Below, piece after piece: positions 8,889-17,073 of a DNA stretch of 64,000 bases. Positions within the stretch are counted from its first letter, which is position 1. The number at the start of each line of letters is the position of its first letter. The stretch is from Actinomycetota bacterium (GTDB lineage: Bacteria; Actinomycetota; Thermoleophilia; Gaiellales; Gaiellaceae), in the NCBI GenBank assembly GCA_005883355.1, contig VAXG01000035.1, forward strand, positions 1-64,000, written 5' to 3'. The position numbers and the translations under genes were made by a program. Below the pieces are notes generated by a model that was not told the origin of the DNA, did no database searches, and saw only the letters and a list, made by a program, of their open reading frames with translations.

Positions 8889-10679
8889 CTACCCCGGACG
8901 TTCGAGACGAGAGACGACAGCCATCAGCCGCCGGAGTGCCGATGGAAGGCGACGACGTACCCACCAAGGGGCCGTCAAAGCAAAGGCGAGCAACAGCATC
9001 GCGAAGATTCCAGGCGATCCACCCGTCGGGGACGCGCCTCCGAGCGATGCGTTGGGCATGTTCGGAGCATGCGGGAACGGCGCTCGATGACCGGGCGCGC
9101 CGGAGTGCGATCGGCCTGCCGGCGAGGTCGACGTCGCAGAGCTGGGCTGATCCGGCGCCAACCATTGGGCGGCGTCGGCCACGAAGGAAGACGCAAGGCT
9201 CCAGCCGGCAGGGCCGAAACGCCTCGTGACGACACCGGCCGGCACCAGGACGTCCGCAGACTGCGTGTAAGGCTCGTTCTGCTCGATGACCTGGGTCCCC
9301 GGTCCGGTTTGCTGCGCTACCTGAACGGTCTGGTTCGAGCTCTCCTGGGTTCCAGTTGCGCTCGAGTTGCCCGAAGTCCCGGCTTGTTCGGAGATTGCCT
9401 GCGCGCTCGCGGTCTGCGTGGTCGGGGCGCTCTGCACGATGGTCTGCGACTGGCCCGCTCCCCCCACCTGGCTCCCCCCAGCCGACCCCCCGCTCTGCGA
9501 CTGGGCGGCGAACTGGGTCACCTGGTTCGAGTTCACGGCGGAGGCGGTGGCGGACGAGGTGTTCGCCTGCGTTGCCGCGTATTGGTCCTCGAGGGGGATC
9601 CAGATCTGGATCAACATCCCGAAGGCGCCCGAGCCGGCGGGATCCGGCGCGGCGCCGTCGATCAGGACGGAGACATTCGCGTTCGTAGGCGCGCTCTGTG
9701 TCGAGATCGCCGTTGCATTGGCGTCCTGTGCCGTCGGCGCACTCTGAGTCACCGACTGCGATTGACCGCTGGATGAGCCGTCGTCCGCAAGCGCCTGTGC
9801 CTGCGTCGTGGACTGGTTTACGGCGTTGTCGTTCGCGGCCTGGGCCGTTGCCTGTGAGCTGTTCGTCTGGGTGACGGGGCCCGTGTCGCCAGGGCTCTTG
9901 TTGCGAATGACGATATTCGCGTTCAGCGGCGCCGTCTGCGTCGACGCCGGAGTTGCAGTGCTGCCCTGGGTCGTCGGGGCGGTCTGATCGGTCGACTGCG
10001 ACTGGCCACCGGAAGCACCGCCACCAGTCTGGCTCTGTGCGGCGTCCTGCGCCGTAGCGTTCGAATTGTTGCCGGCGGCGCTGGCGACCGATGTGTTGGT
10101 CTGAGTCACCGGCCCGTCATTGCCGGGACTGTCGATCCGGATGACAAGGTTCAGGTTCGTCGGCGTCACCTGGGTGGAGGCAGCTGTTGCATCACCATTC
10201 TGGGTCACAGGCGCGCTCTGACTCGACGCCTGTTTCTGGGCGGGAGCCGGGTCGGGGGGTGGAGCGCTGCCGGAATCCTGCTGCTGCGAAGCGCTCTGAT
10301 CGGTGTGGTTCGCATTGTTCTCCGACGCGACCGCAGCGGAATCGTTTCGTTGGCTTGCGCTACCCCCGGCGGAGAGGTTTGTCGCATTCTGGGTCGACGT
10401 CGCGGAGGCCCTCGCGCTCTGCTGCACCGGCGCGTTCTGGGCGATCGTCTGCGACTGCGCCCCGCCGCCATCGCCGCCGCTCTGCGTAACCGTCGCGCTC
10501 TGGGTAGTGCTGTTGTCGTTTTGCGCCGACGACGACGCGCTGGAGGAGCTCGTCTGCTCGGCGCTGCTACCCGGGTCGGTCGAATCCGCAGCCGCCTTGC
10601 TCGGCGCGAAGGCTGCGCAGCTCGCGAACAAGACGGTGAATACCAGTAGTGCGAGGCAGCGCCTCGGCCCCTCCCCCAT
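8889..10679 (-). CDS. Membrane-anchored Q/N/T-rich repeat protein, paralogue of 6446-8782
   Basis: 596 residues with a signal peptide (LALLVFTVLFASCAAFAPSKAAA). About five repeats of 85-100 residues follow, built on GGxSQTxxQSAPTTQ, ANATAxSTQSAPTNANVxVxI and PVTQTNxSxATA segments. The order of motifs matches the repeats of the neighbouring gene, so the two are paralogous. Unlike the neighbour it lacks the CxxGC motif. It ends in a non-repetitive region, one membrane helix (GIFAMLLLAFALTAPWW) and a basic tail (RRRLPSALRR...), so it should be tethered to the membrane. It is upstream of 6446-8782 on the same strand, 106 bp apart, and divergent from the LuxR gene at 10822. Candidate anchor or nucleator for the putative fibre (inference). 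Confidence 0.65.
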   Translation of the reverse strand: MGEGPRRCLALLVFTVLFASCAAFAPSKAAADSTDPGSSAEQTSSSSASSSAQNDNSTTQSATVTQSGGDGGGAQSQTIAQNAPVQQSARASATSTQNATNLSAGGSASQRNDSAAVASENNANHTDQSASQQQDSGSAPPPDPAPAQKQASSQSAPVTQNGDATAASTQVTPTNLNLVIRIDSPGNDGPVTQTNTSVASAAGNNSNATAQDAAQSQTGGGASGGQSQSTDQTAPTTQGSTATPASTQTAPLNANIVIRNKSPGDTGPVTQTNSSQATAQAANDNAVNQSTTQAQALADDGSSSGQSQSVTQSAPTAQDANATAISTQSAPTNANVSVLIDGAAPDPAGSGAFGMLIQIWIPLEDQYAATQANTSSATASAVNSNQVTQFAAQSQSGGSAGGSQVGGAGQSQTIVQSAPTTQTASAQAISEQAGTSGNSSATGTQESSNQTVQVAQQTGPGTQVIEQNEPYTQSADVLVPAGVVTRRFGPAGWSLASSFVADAAQWLAPDQPSSATSTSPAGRSHSGAPGHRAPFPHAPNMPNASLGGASPTGGSPGIFAMLLLAFALTAPWWVRRRLPSALRRLMAVVSRLERPG

Positions 10680-10821
10680 GAGCTCAACGATCGCCGACCT
10701 GCTCTCGTCGGAACAGACCCCGGCTTACGGGTTCGACTCCCTCCAACTGGGCGGACTGACGCGTCCGTCAAGCCCGACCCAAGGCCGGTCTTGGCGAAAG
10801 ACGGACTACGATGAACGCTAG

Positions 10822-11592
10822 GTGCCGACGCACATTCTGGTCGTCGAGGGTCACCGGCTCGTGCGACAGGGAATCCGGTCCGAGCTGTCGGACACTGACG
10901 GGGTCGTCGTCACCGAAGCAGCCAGCGGCGCAGCTGCGATCGCCGCCGCCGCCGAGCAGCGGCCCGACGTCGTGGTGCTCGCCTCCGAGCTTGTCGACCG
11001 CCCAGGCACAGATGTCTGCGCAGCCATCATCGAGCAGCATCCTGCCGCCGCGATCATCTTCCTCTCGGAGCACAGTGACGAGGCCTCGGTCCGCGCTGCA
11101 CTCGATGCGGGCGCTCGTGCGTACTTGCTCCCAGACTCGGACGACCTCGATCTGCCTCGCGCGATCGAACGGGCACTCGCAGGTGAGAGCGTGATCGATC
11201 CACGTGCGGCGGCTGCCCTGCTCTCGTCTCGCGGCGGTGCACAGCAACCGAAGCTCACGAGCCAGGAGCTCAAAGTCCTCCGACTCGTCGCCGAGGGCCT
11301 CACGAATCCAGAGATCGGAGCAAGCCTCTACCTGAGCCGGCATACCGTGAAGGAGTACGTCAGCCATGCGATGCACAAGCTCGAGGCGACGAATCGCATC
11401 GAAGCAGTGCGCAAGGCAACAGCTCTCGGTCTGATCGAAGGAGTCGGACCGCCTTCCGGTGAAACGACACGGTCGCGGCGAGACACGCTCGTCTACAACG
11501 AGTCGGTAGGGCCGGCGCGTAACACGGATCTCAAGGTCACTCCGATCAAGATCGACAAGCTCGTCGCGAGCCCGGACCCGTCTGCGGAGTAG
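10822..11592 (+). CDS. LuxR/NarL-type regulator with degenerate receiver domain
   Basis: 256 residues. Residues 1-120 have the receiver fold (ILVVEGHRLVRQGI, then ARAYLLPDSDD). The acidic pair is VEG instead of VDD, the phosphoacceptor site reads VVVLASELVDRPG with Ala where Asp is expected, and the Lys of the usual LLK is Pro. So it should not be controlled by Asp phosphorylation. Residues about 140-205 form a clear LuxR helix-turn-helix (LTSQELKVLRLVAEGLTNPEIG, LSRHTVKEYVSHAMHKL). About 45 extra residues follow the HTH. GTG start at 10822 gives PTHILVV directly. It is divergent from the repeat-protein operon with a 142-bp gap holding CCAAG-N6-CTTGG and GACGCGTC palindromes. In enterobacteria CsgD is also a LuxR protein with an atypical receiver controlling curli; the analogy is inference. 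Confidence 0.8.
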   Translation: MPTHILVVEGHRLVRQGIRSELSDTDGVVVTEAASGAAAIAAAAEQRPDVVVLASELVDRPGTDVCAAIIEQHPAAAIIFLSEHSDEASVRAALDAGARAYLLPDSDDLDLPRAIERALAGESVIDPRAAAALLSSRGGAQQPKLTSQELKVLRLVAEGLTNPEIGASLYLSRHTVKEYVSHAMHKLEATNRIEAVRKATALGLIEGVGPPSGETTRSRRDTLVYNESVGPARNTDLKVTPIKIDKLVASPDPSAE

Positions 11593-11604
11593 TCCGCCCT
11601 CCGC

Positions 11605-13008
11605 TTACTCGCGGTACCGGATTCCGTCTGGACTTTTCCTACCGAGACCGTGATCGGACAAGCCTTTGCTGCCTAGTCGCGCTCGAAGCGAGCGAGCGGC
11701 GATCGCTGCCGTCAGGAGGAGCAAGCCCAGGCCGAAGGCGAATGACAACGGGAGAACCAGGAGCAGCCAGCCTCCGAAGAGATTGACGGCTGATGAGGCA
11801 GGCTCGAGGATCCGCGGCGGCGGCGGCGCGGCCTCGACCTCGCTCCGGGGGACAGTGGTCTTCGGCTTCGGGCTCAGGACCCGCACCGGCCGAGGGCGCG
11901 CCGGAAGGCTCTGCGACTCCGGCCGGACTTGCGCCGGAATTACCCGCTGGGTCCGCGTCGCCTCGCCCGACCTCGCCACCCTGGGGCGACTCGGCCTGTC
12001 GACGGGGCGGCTCGCCGCGACCTTCGTTACAGCCGGCTGCGGATTGTCCGGAACCGGAAGTGCGTCCGCACCGGACTGCGCGGGCGCCGCTGTCGGCGGA
12101 ACCGGAGCAGTCACGGGCTCGGTTGTCGGCGAAACGATGCTCGGCGGTGACGGGGTATCCGCGCTCCCGGAAGTGCTCGGGACCTGGGCCTCCGGCAGCT
12201 GGGCCTCTGGGTCCGAGATCGGTATGCCCGACTCGTCCGATCCTCCGCAGGGCGTCGAAGCCGGAGTCTGATACTGCGGCTCGTCGGGTTGATACTGCGC
12301 TCCTTCGTCTGCGCAACCGGCCGAATCCGACGGATCGTCGCTCGTCGCTTCGTCGGCCGGCGAATCCGCCACGCACTGAATGCTTGCCACGTCGTCCGCC
12401 GGCAGGTCCGAAGGCCAGTTCCGACCAGGATCCGTCGGACAGTTCTGCGCGACGTTATGCCACCGATTCGACGACGCGATTGGCGACGATGAACGCGTAA
12501 TTCTCGTCCGTTCTAAGGACGAAAAGGACGCCGTTGGCAATACCGGCGCACGCGTGCTCCTTCTGGCTGTCGCGGGCCGCTGATACTGCACGTGCCGAGA
12601 GTGATACTGCAGCTTGTCCGGCGGTGCGACGACCGCCAGATGCTGTGGTTCGTCCGTCGACGCGCGTTCTGGCGACTTCTGCGCGTACCTCGGTGATATC
12701 ACCTGACTCCAACCCTGCCGGACGCGATCCAGTTGCGCAGTCGCCGGCGCAGAGGGAGGCGTATTTCCAGGGCTTTCCTGCTCCAAGGGAGAAATTCCCG
12801 CATCGGCTGCGAACGAGAGCGCCAGTTCCATTTCGTCCGACGCCCCGGACGCGAGTGCAGGTGCAGCGGCGGGCGGTACGGGTGGCGGCGGATCGTCTGT
12901 TGCGTGTGCCGGCGTTGCGAACGTCAGCGCAGCAAGGCCGACGAAGTGAACCGCACCGAGTCTCACGAGTCTGGTTCGGATGAGCGGCATCCCGTGAACT
13001 CCACGCAC
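11605..13008 (-). CDS. Pro/Ser-rich exported protein with C-terminal membrane anchor
   Basis: 467 residues; ATG at 13008, with an alternative Met at residue 7 (12990). A signal peptide (LGAVHFVGLAALTFATPAHA) is followed by about 370 residues of low-complexity Pro/Ser/Ala/Gln sequence. It contains several QYQ or QYH triplets (LQYHSRHVQYQ, AQYQPDEPQYQ) and three isolated cysteines. One membrane helix near the end (WLLLVLPLSFAFGLGLLLL) is followed by a basic cytoplasmic tail. The layout matches 4164-4892 and the anchor of 8889-10679. Convergent with the LuxR gene (12 bp apart). It may belong to the same surface system, but no domain is recognised. Confidence 0.6.
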   Translation of the reverse strand: MRGVHGMPLIRTRLVRLGAVHFVGLAALTFATPAHATDDPPPPVPPAAAPALASGASDEMELALSFAADAGISPLEQESPGNTPPSAPATAQLDRVRQGWSQVISPRYAQKSPERASTDEPQHLAVVAPPDKLQYHSRHVQYQRPATARRSTRAPVLPTASFSSLERTRITRSSSPIASSNRWHNVAQNCPTDPGRNWPSDLPADDVASIQCVADSPADEATSDDPSDSAGCADEGAQYQPDEPQYQTPASTPCGGSDESGIPISDPEAQLPEAQVPSTSGSADTPSPPSIVSPTTEPVTAPVPPTAAPAQSGADALPVPDNPQPAVTKVAASRPVDRPSRPRVARSGEATRTQRVIPAQVRPESQSLPARPRPVRVLSPKPKTTVPRSEVEAAPPPPRILEPASSAVNLFGGWLLLVLPLSFAFGLGLLLLTAAIAARSLRARLGSKGLSDHGLGRKSPDGIRYRE

Positions 13009-13108
13009 CTTCGAGTTGATGAACGTCCTAGAGAAGAACTACCCCAGAACAGCTCCAACTACCCATGACTTTGTAAATCCGAAAGAAAATCTCTAAAGTA
13101 AATTCAGC

Positions 13109-13906
13109 ATGATCGCGAACTCCGCGAGTAGGCGTGACATCGAGTCACGAGAGCGGCTGATCGAACAACAGCTTCCACTCGTCGAGTCGCTCGCACGGCG
13201 TTACGCACACCGCGGAGAGCCGATGGAGGATCTCGTTCAGGTCGGGACTATCGGCCTGATCAACGCAGTCGACCGATACGAGCCGGAGCGGGGCGTCGCG
13301 CTCAGCGCGTTCGCCGTGCCGAACATCCTCGGTGAGATCAAGCGTCATCTTCGCGATCGTTGCGGCCCGATCCGGGTACCGCGCCGCTACCAGGAGACGA
13401 GCGCGCGAATGCGCAGCACGCGATGGCAGCTGGCGGCACGCCTCCAGCGCAATCCCACCGCTGCAGAGCTCGCCGCAGCGGCGAACCTCAACGAGGGCGA
13501 GCTCGACGAGGCCATGCGCGCGGAGCAGGCCCGAACGCCCCTCTCGCTGACGGAGGCGGACCCGGCGGTGAGCGCTGGCGAGATTTTCGACGCCAGCGAG
13601 GACCGCCTGCTCATCTGGCGTGGCCTGCGTTCCTTGCACCGGCGGGAGCGATTGGTACTGGGTTTTCGGTACTTCGAGGACCTCAGTCAGGAGGAGATCG
13701 CGGCCCGGCTGGGCATTTCGCAAACGCAGACGTCGAGGCTGATCGCCTCGGGCCTGGCCAAGCTTCGGGCCGATTTCGACGGGAAGTCGCGTTGTGCAGC
13801 CCGGCAGGAGGCCCTACACTCGTGGCATGGCGACTCCGCGAGCCGTCGAGGAAGCACCGCCGCAGGAGACCGCGGCAAAGCCGCGCTCGCGCCCGGCGAG
13901 GCATAG
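13109..13906 (+). CDS. Sigma-70 family factor, SigB/SigF-like
   Basis: 265 residues; the sigma-factor core ends near residue 230. Region 2 (QLPLVESLARRYAHRGEPMEDLVQ.. and GLINAVDRYEPERGVALSAFA), region 3 (RNPTAAELAAAANLNEGELDEA) and region 4.2 (LSQEEIAARLGISQTQTSRLI) are all visible, in the order of group 3 SigB/F/G factors that direct stress or development genes in Gram-positives. No anti-sigma factor gene is adjacent. The last 35 residues (SRCAARQEALHSWHGD...) fall outside the sigma fold and overlap the start of the next gene by 80 bp, so the stop may have drifted. The 100 bp upstream are unusually A+T-rich (around 13070-13108) and probably hold the promoter. Confidence 0.85.
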   Translation: MIANSASRRDIESRERLIEQQLPLVESLARRYAHRGEPMEDLVQVGTIGLINAVDRYEPERGVALSAFAVPNILGEIKRHLRDRCGPIRVPRRYQETSARMRSTRWQLAARLQRNPTAAELAAAANLNEGELDEAMRAEQARTPLSLTEADPAVSAGEIFDASEDRLLIWRGLRSLHRRERLVLGFRYFEDLSQEEIAARLGISQTQTSRLIASGLAKLRADFDGKSRCAARQEALHSWHGDSASRRGSTAAGDRGKAALAPGEA

Positions 13907-14168
13907 CGGCCGGCTGCTTCTCCGGATGCCGGCGGGCCTCCACGAGGACCTCGCGCGCGCGTCCGATCGGAACGGCGTCAGTCTCAATCAGTTCATCACG
14001 AGCGTCCTCGCGGGTGCCGTCGGGTGGGGGCGTGACGACGCGGCGCCGATCGGAGCGTCGAAGGGCCGGTCGAAGTGGCCCATCATCCTGCTCACCGCGA
14101 ATCTGCTGCTGGTGGCTGCTGCCGCCATCTCGGCGATCGTGTTCCTGGTCGCCGCCTGGCTGAACTAG
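13827..14168 (+). CDS. Ribbon-helix-helix (HicB-like) protein with a C-terminal membrane helix
   Basis: 113 residues from ATG 13827. Residues about 28-68 (GRLLLRMPAGLHEDLARAS and GVSLNQFITSVLAGA) match the ribbon-helix-helix DNA-binding fold found in HicB-type antitoxins and Arc-like regulators. The C-terminus (WPIILLTANLLLVAAAAISAIVFLVAAWL) is one long membrane segment, unusual for an antitoxin. The start lies inside the sigma-factor gene in another frame (80-bp overlap), so the two should be translationally linked. No HicA-type toxin gene is next to it. It may act as a membrane-tethered DNA-binding protein or a regulator of the sigma factor (inference). Confidence 0.65.
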   Translation: MATPRAVEEAPPQETAAKPRSRPARHSGRLLLRMPAGLHEDLARASDRNGVSLNQFITSVLAGAVGWGRDDAAPIGASKGRSKWPIILLTANLLLVAAAAISAIVFLVAAWLN

Positions 14169-14173
14169 TAGCT

Positions 14174-15190
14174 TCAGCGCCGCCGGCGCCAGCGCCCCGC
14201 CTTTGGCTCGCCGGCCGCGGGGTCTTCCCCGAGCGCTCGCGCAGCCGCACGGAGATCGTCGCCGTGCAGCGTCATCAGCTCCGAACGCTCGAGGTCCGCA
14301 AGTTCGATGCCGCCGATTCCCGCGAGCCTTAGCGCCTGTGCGTTGAGCGCCTGTTCGAAGAGCGTGCGGGCGAAGCGCGCGTTCCCGAACCCCTCGCCGC
14401 GCGCAGCGCCGGCCAGAATCTGCCGGAGCACGACCACCGCATCGTCGTCGAGCGAGTATTCGTAGTCGGCCGCCAGCTTGCCCGTGATTGCAACCAGATC
14501 GTCGGCCGCATAGTCGGGGAATGCGATCTCGCGCGAGAACCGCGAGCGCAGTCCCGGATTCGACTCCAGGAAACGGTGCATCAGGCGCGGATAGCCCGCG
14601 ACGATGACGACGAGCCGATGGCGATAGTCCTCCATCCGTTTGAGGAGCGTCTCGATCGCCTCCGGCCCGAAGTCCAGCCGCTCGTCGCCCGGCGCAAGCG
14701 CATACGCCTCGTCGATGAAGAGCACTCCGTCGAGTGCGCGCCGGATCGCGCGGTCGGTCTTGATCGCGGTCATGCCGACGTATTGACCGACCAGACCTGC
14801 CCGGTCGACCTCGACGAGATGCCCGCGCTTGAGCAGCCCCATCGCGCGATACATCTCCGCAAGCAGCCGCGCGACCGTCGTCTTGCCGGTCCCAGGGTTG
14901 CCGAGGAAGACGAGGTGCTGCGACGTCGCGACCTCCGGCAGGCCGTGGCGTTGCCGCTCGGCCTGCACCTGCAGGAACGCCACGAGGGCACGCACCTGCT
15001 CCTTGACCGTCTCGAGGCCGATCAGAGAGTCGAGCTCGGCCTGCACCTCGTAGAGCGTTCGCACGGGTTCCGGCCGCCGGAGCTGGTCCGAAATCCAGTC
15101 GCTCGGATCCGGCGCGCCGGTCGTCTGGGACAGGCGCTCGCCCAGCACGCGGAGACCGCGGGCGACGTCCTCTAGTGGATTCCGGGCCAC
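14174..15190 (-). CDS. AAA ATPase of the CbxX/CfqX (EccA/SpoVK-like) type
   Basis: 338 residues. Walker [10 protein letters not shown], Walker [12 protein letters not shown] and a sensor region VVIVAGYPR sit in one AAA core. Upstream is the GLETVKEQV linker and downstream is the small helical lid ([16 protein letters not shown]). This order is typical of CbxX/CfqX ATPases, which remodel Rubisco or act as EccA in type VII secretion and as SpoVK in sporulation. No Rubisco, ESX or sporulation gene is near, so the client is unknown. It is convergent with the ribbon-helix-helix gene (5 bp apart). ATG start at 15190. Confidence 0.85.
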   Translation of the reverse strand: MARNPLEDVARGLRVLGERLSQTTGAPDPSDWISDQLRRPEPVRTLYEVQAELDSLIGLETVKEQVRALVAFLQVQAERQRHGLPEVATSQHLVFLGNPGTGKTTVARLLAEMYRAMGLLKRGHLVEVDRAGLVGQYVGMTAIKTDRAIRRALDGVLFIDEAYALAPGDERLDFGPEAIETLLKRMEDYRHRLVVIVAGYPRLMHRFLESNPGLRSRFSREIAFPDYAADDLVAITGKLAADYEYSLDDDAVVVLRQILAGAARGEGFGNARFARTLFEQALNAQALRLAGIGGIELADLERSELMTLHGDDLRAAARALGEDPAAGEPKAGRWRRRR

Positions 15191-15253
15191 GGACTGAAGT
15201 GTGCCCCTAGGACGAGGGATTACGCTCAGGTCCGCAGTGAGTCCGGGCGATTA

Positions 15254-15268
15254 GTTAACCTGGTTAAC
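15254..15268. promoter_or_regulatory. Palindromic operator of the MarR gene
   Basis: GTTAACCTGGTTAAC is a perfect 7-1-7 palindrome ending 2 bp before the ATG of the MarR regulator. MarR proteins commonly repress their own operon from such sites. Its place over the ribosome-binding region, with no Shine-Dalgarno visible, suggests a leaderless or very short 5' UTR and autorepression. Confidence 0.7.
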
Positions 15269-15270
15269 GA

Positions 15271-15717
15271 ATGCCCACCGCCGTCGCCGCCGATGCCACT
15301 GTCCTCGCCAACCGGCTCCGCCCTGTGCTCCTGCAGCTCAACCGGCAGCTCCGGCGCGAGATCCATTCGCTGGGAGTGACGGGCGGCCAGGTCTCGCTGC
15401 TGGTGCAGATCAAGTACCACCCGGGCATCGGGATCCGGGAGCTCGCCGCGCTCGAGCGGATGTCGGTGCCCGGCATGTCAAAGTTCATCTCCCGCCTCGA
15501 GGAGGCCGGCCTCGTCCACCGGGCGCCGGTCGCCGGAGACCAGAGACGCGTCGGCCTGACGCTGACGCGCGCGGGCCAGAAGGTCCTCCGCTCGGTCAAG
15601 TCGAAGCGGACAGCCTGGCTCTCCGCGCGCCTACGCGAGCTCGACCCAGACGAGCTCGACGCGATCGACGCGGCGATCGAGCCCCTGGCGCACCTTCTCT
15701 CCGAGGATGAGGTTTGA
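15271..15717 (+). CDS. MarR family transcriptional regulator
   Basis: 148 residues with the winged-helix MarR core: an N-terminal dimerisation helix, a recognition part (GIGIRELAALERMSVPGMSKFISRL), and the wing (VAGDQRRVGLTLTRAGQKVL). The DxR motif of the wing is present as GDQRR. MarR proteins sense small lipophilic or phenolic compounds. It overlaps the following MFS exporter by 4 bp (TTGA), so regulator and transporter form one operon, and a perfect palindrome sits just before the start. The likely role is ligand-released autorepression of the exporter. Confidence 0.9.
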   Translation: MPTAVAADATVLANRLRPVLLQLNRQLRREIHSLGVTGGQVSLLVQIKYHPGIGIRELAALERMSVPGMSKFISRLEEAGLVHRAPVAGDQRRVGLTLTRAGQKVLRSVKSKRTAWLSARLRELDPDELDAIDAAIEPLAHLLSEDEV

Positions 15718-16982
15718 CGGCGGCGATACTTCGCGCCGGCGCACGCACCTTCCTCAGCGTTCGCAAGCACCGCAACTACCGCCTCTTCTTCACCGGGCAG
15801 GTCATCTCGAACATCGGGACGTGGATGCAACGCGTCGCGCAGGCCTGGCTCGTTCTCTCGCTGACTCACTCGCCGGTAGCCGTCGGAATCCTGGCGCTCT
15901 GCCAGTTCATGCCGTTCACGCTCTTCAGCCTGATCGCCGGCGTCGTGGTCGACCGGCTCGATGCGTGGCGGACGGTCATCGGCACCCAGCTCACGCAAAT
16001 GGTGCTCGCCTCGACAATCGCCGTCGTCGCACTCGCCGGAATCGCTCGCCCTTGGCACGTCTACGTGATTGCGGCACTGATGGGGCTCGTCCAGGTCCTC
16101 GATGCGCCTTCGCGCCAGACGCTGACGTTTCGCATGGTCGGGCCGCTCGAGCTACCGAACGCAATCAGCCTCAACTCCGGGGTCTTCAACGGGGCCCGCA
16201 TCTTCGGCCCGGCGCTGGGAGGCGTGCTGATCGCCGCTGCCGGTGCGGGCGTCTGCTTCGCCGTGAACGCGGCGAGCTACATCGCCGTGCTCGCCGGCCT
16301 CCTGATGATGCGCCCGCAAGAGTTCCATTCGGTCGAGCGGCGCGCCCGGTCACGCACGCTCTACATCGGCCTTAAGGAAGGGCTCTCGTTTGCGCGGAAC
16401 CACGAGCAAATCCGGCTGATGCTCGTCCTCACGTTTGTCGTGAGCACGTTCTGCCTCAACTTCAACGTCTTGCTCCCGGTGCTCGCCAAGCAAACGCTGC
16501 ACTCGGGACCCCAGGTCTTCGGCCTCCTCTCCGCCGTCTTCGGCGTCGGCGCCCTGATCGGAGCGCTGGTCTCGGCACACCTGGCCCGCGCCACCGTAGG
16601 GATCACCGCGGCCGGCAGTGCGGGCTTCGCGCTCTGCGAGCTGCTGATCGCGCCGCTCCGCACGGCGGTCGTCATCGCCCTACTCCTCTTTCTCGGGGGC
16701 GTGTGCTTCACAACGTGGTCGTCGAACACGAGCTCGCTCATCCAGCTCGCCTCACCGGACTACCTACGCGGACGGCTGGTCGGCATCTACTTCTTCGCCT
16801 TCGCCGGCACCGGGACCCTCGGCGGAATCATGGCGGGCTGGCTCACGGCGCTGGGCGGAACAGAGCTGTCGTTCACAGTCGCGGGCGTCGCGGGCCTCTC
16901 CGTATCGCTCTACGTCTGGCTTCGCTCTCGAAGCGTCCCGCTCGTGGAGGAGCGGCCGGCCGAAGAACCACTCGCCGCTTAA
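15714..16982 (+). CDS. MFS efflux transporter (EntS/MFS_3-like)
   Basis: 422 residues, about 12 membrane helices. The N-terminus carries FRKHRNYRLFF-like basic residues before helix 1 (VRKHRNYRLFFTGQVISNIGTWMQRVAQAW), a hallmark of the MFS_3 group that includes EntS and other drug or siderophore exporters. TTG start at 15714 overlaps the MarR stop, indicating translational coupling. No substrate-binding residues can be read from the sequence. Repression by the upstream MarR protein, released by the exported compound, is the natural inference. Confidence 0.85.
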   Translation: MTAAILRAGARTFLSVRKHRNYRLFFTGQVISNIGTWMQRVAQAWLVLSLTHSPVAVGILALCQFMPFTLFSLIAGVVVDRLDAWRTVIGTQLTQMVLASTIAVVALAGIARPWHVYVIAALMGLVQVLDAPSRQTLTFRMVGPLELPNAISLNSGVFNGARIFGPALGGVLIAAAGAGVCFAVNAASYIAVLAGLLMMRPQEFHSVERRARSRTLYIGLKEGLSFARNHEQIRLMLVLTFVVSTFCLNFNVLLPVLAKQTLHSGPQVFGLLSAVFGVGALIGALVSAHLARATVGITAAGSAGFALCELLIAPLRTAVVIALLLFLGGVCFTTWSSNTSSLIQLASPDYLRGRLVGIYFFAFAGTGTLGGIMAGWLTALGGTELSFTVAGVAGLSVSLYVWLRSRSVPLVEERPAEEPLAA

Positions 16983-17073
16983 CCGCCTTACGAAATCTTT
17001 GCCTCGCCTCTACGGGGCACACACACGTCGCGGGAATAACGAGCGCAACAGAATCGCGACCAGGGGGATTGCG

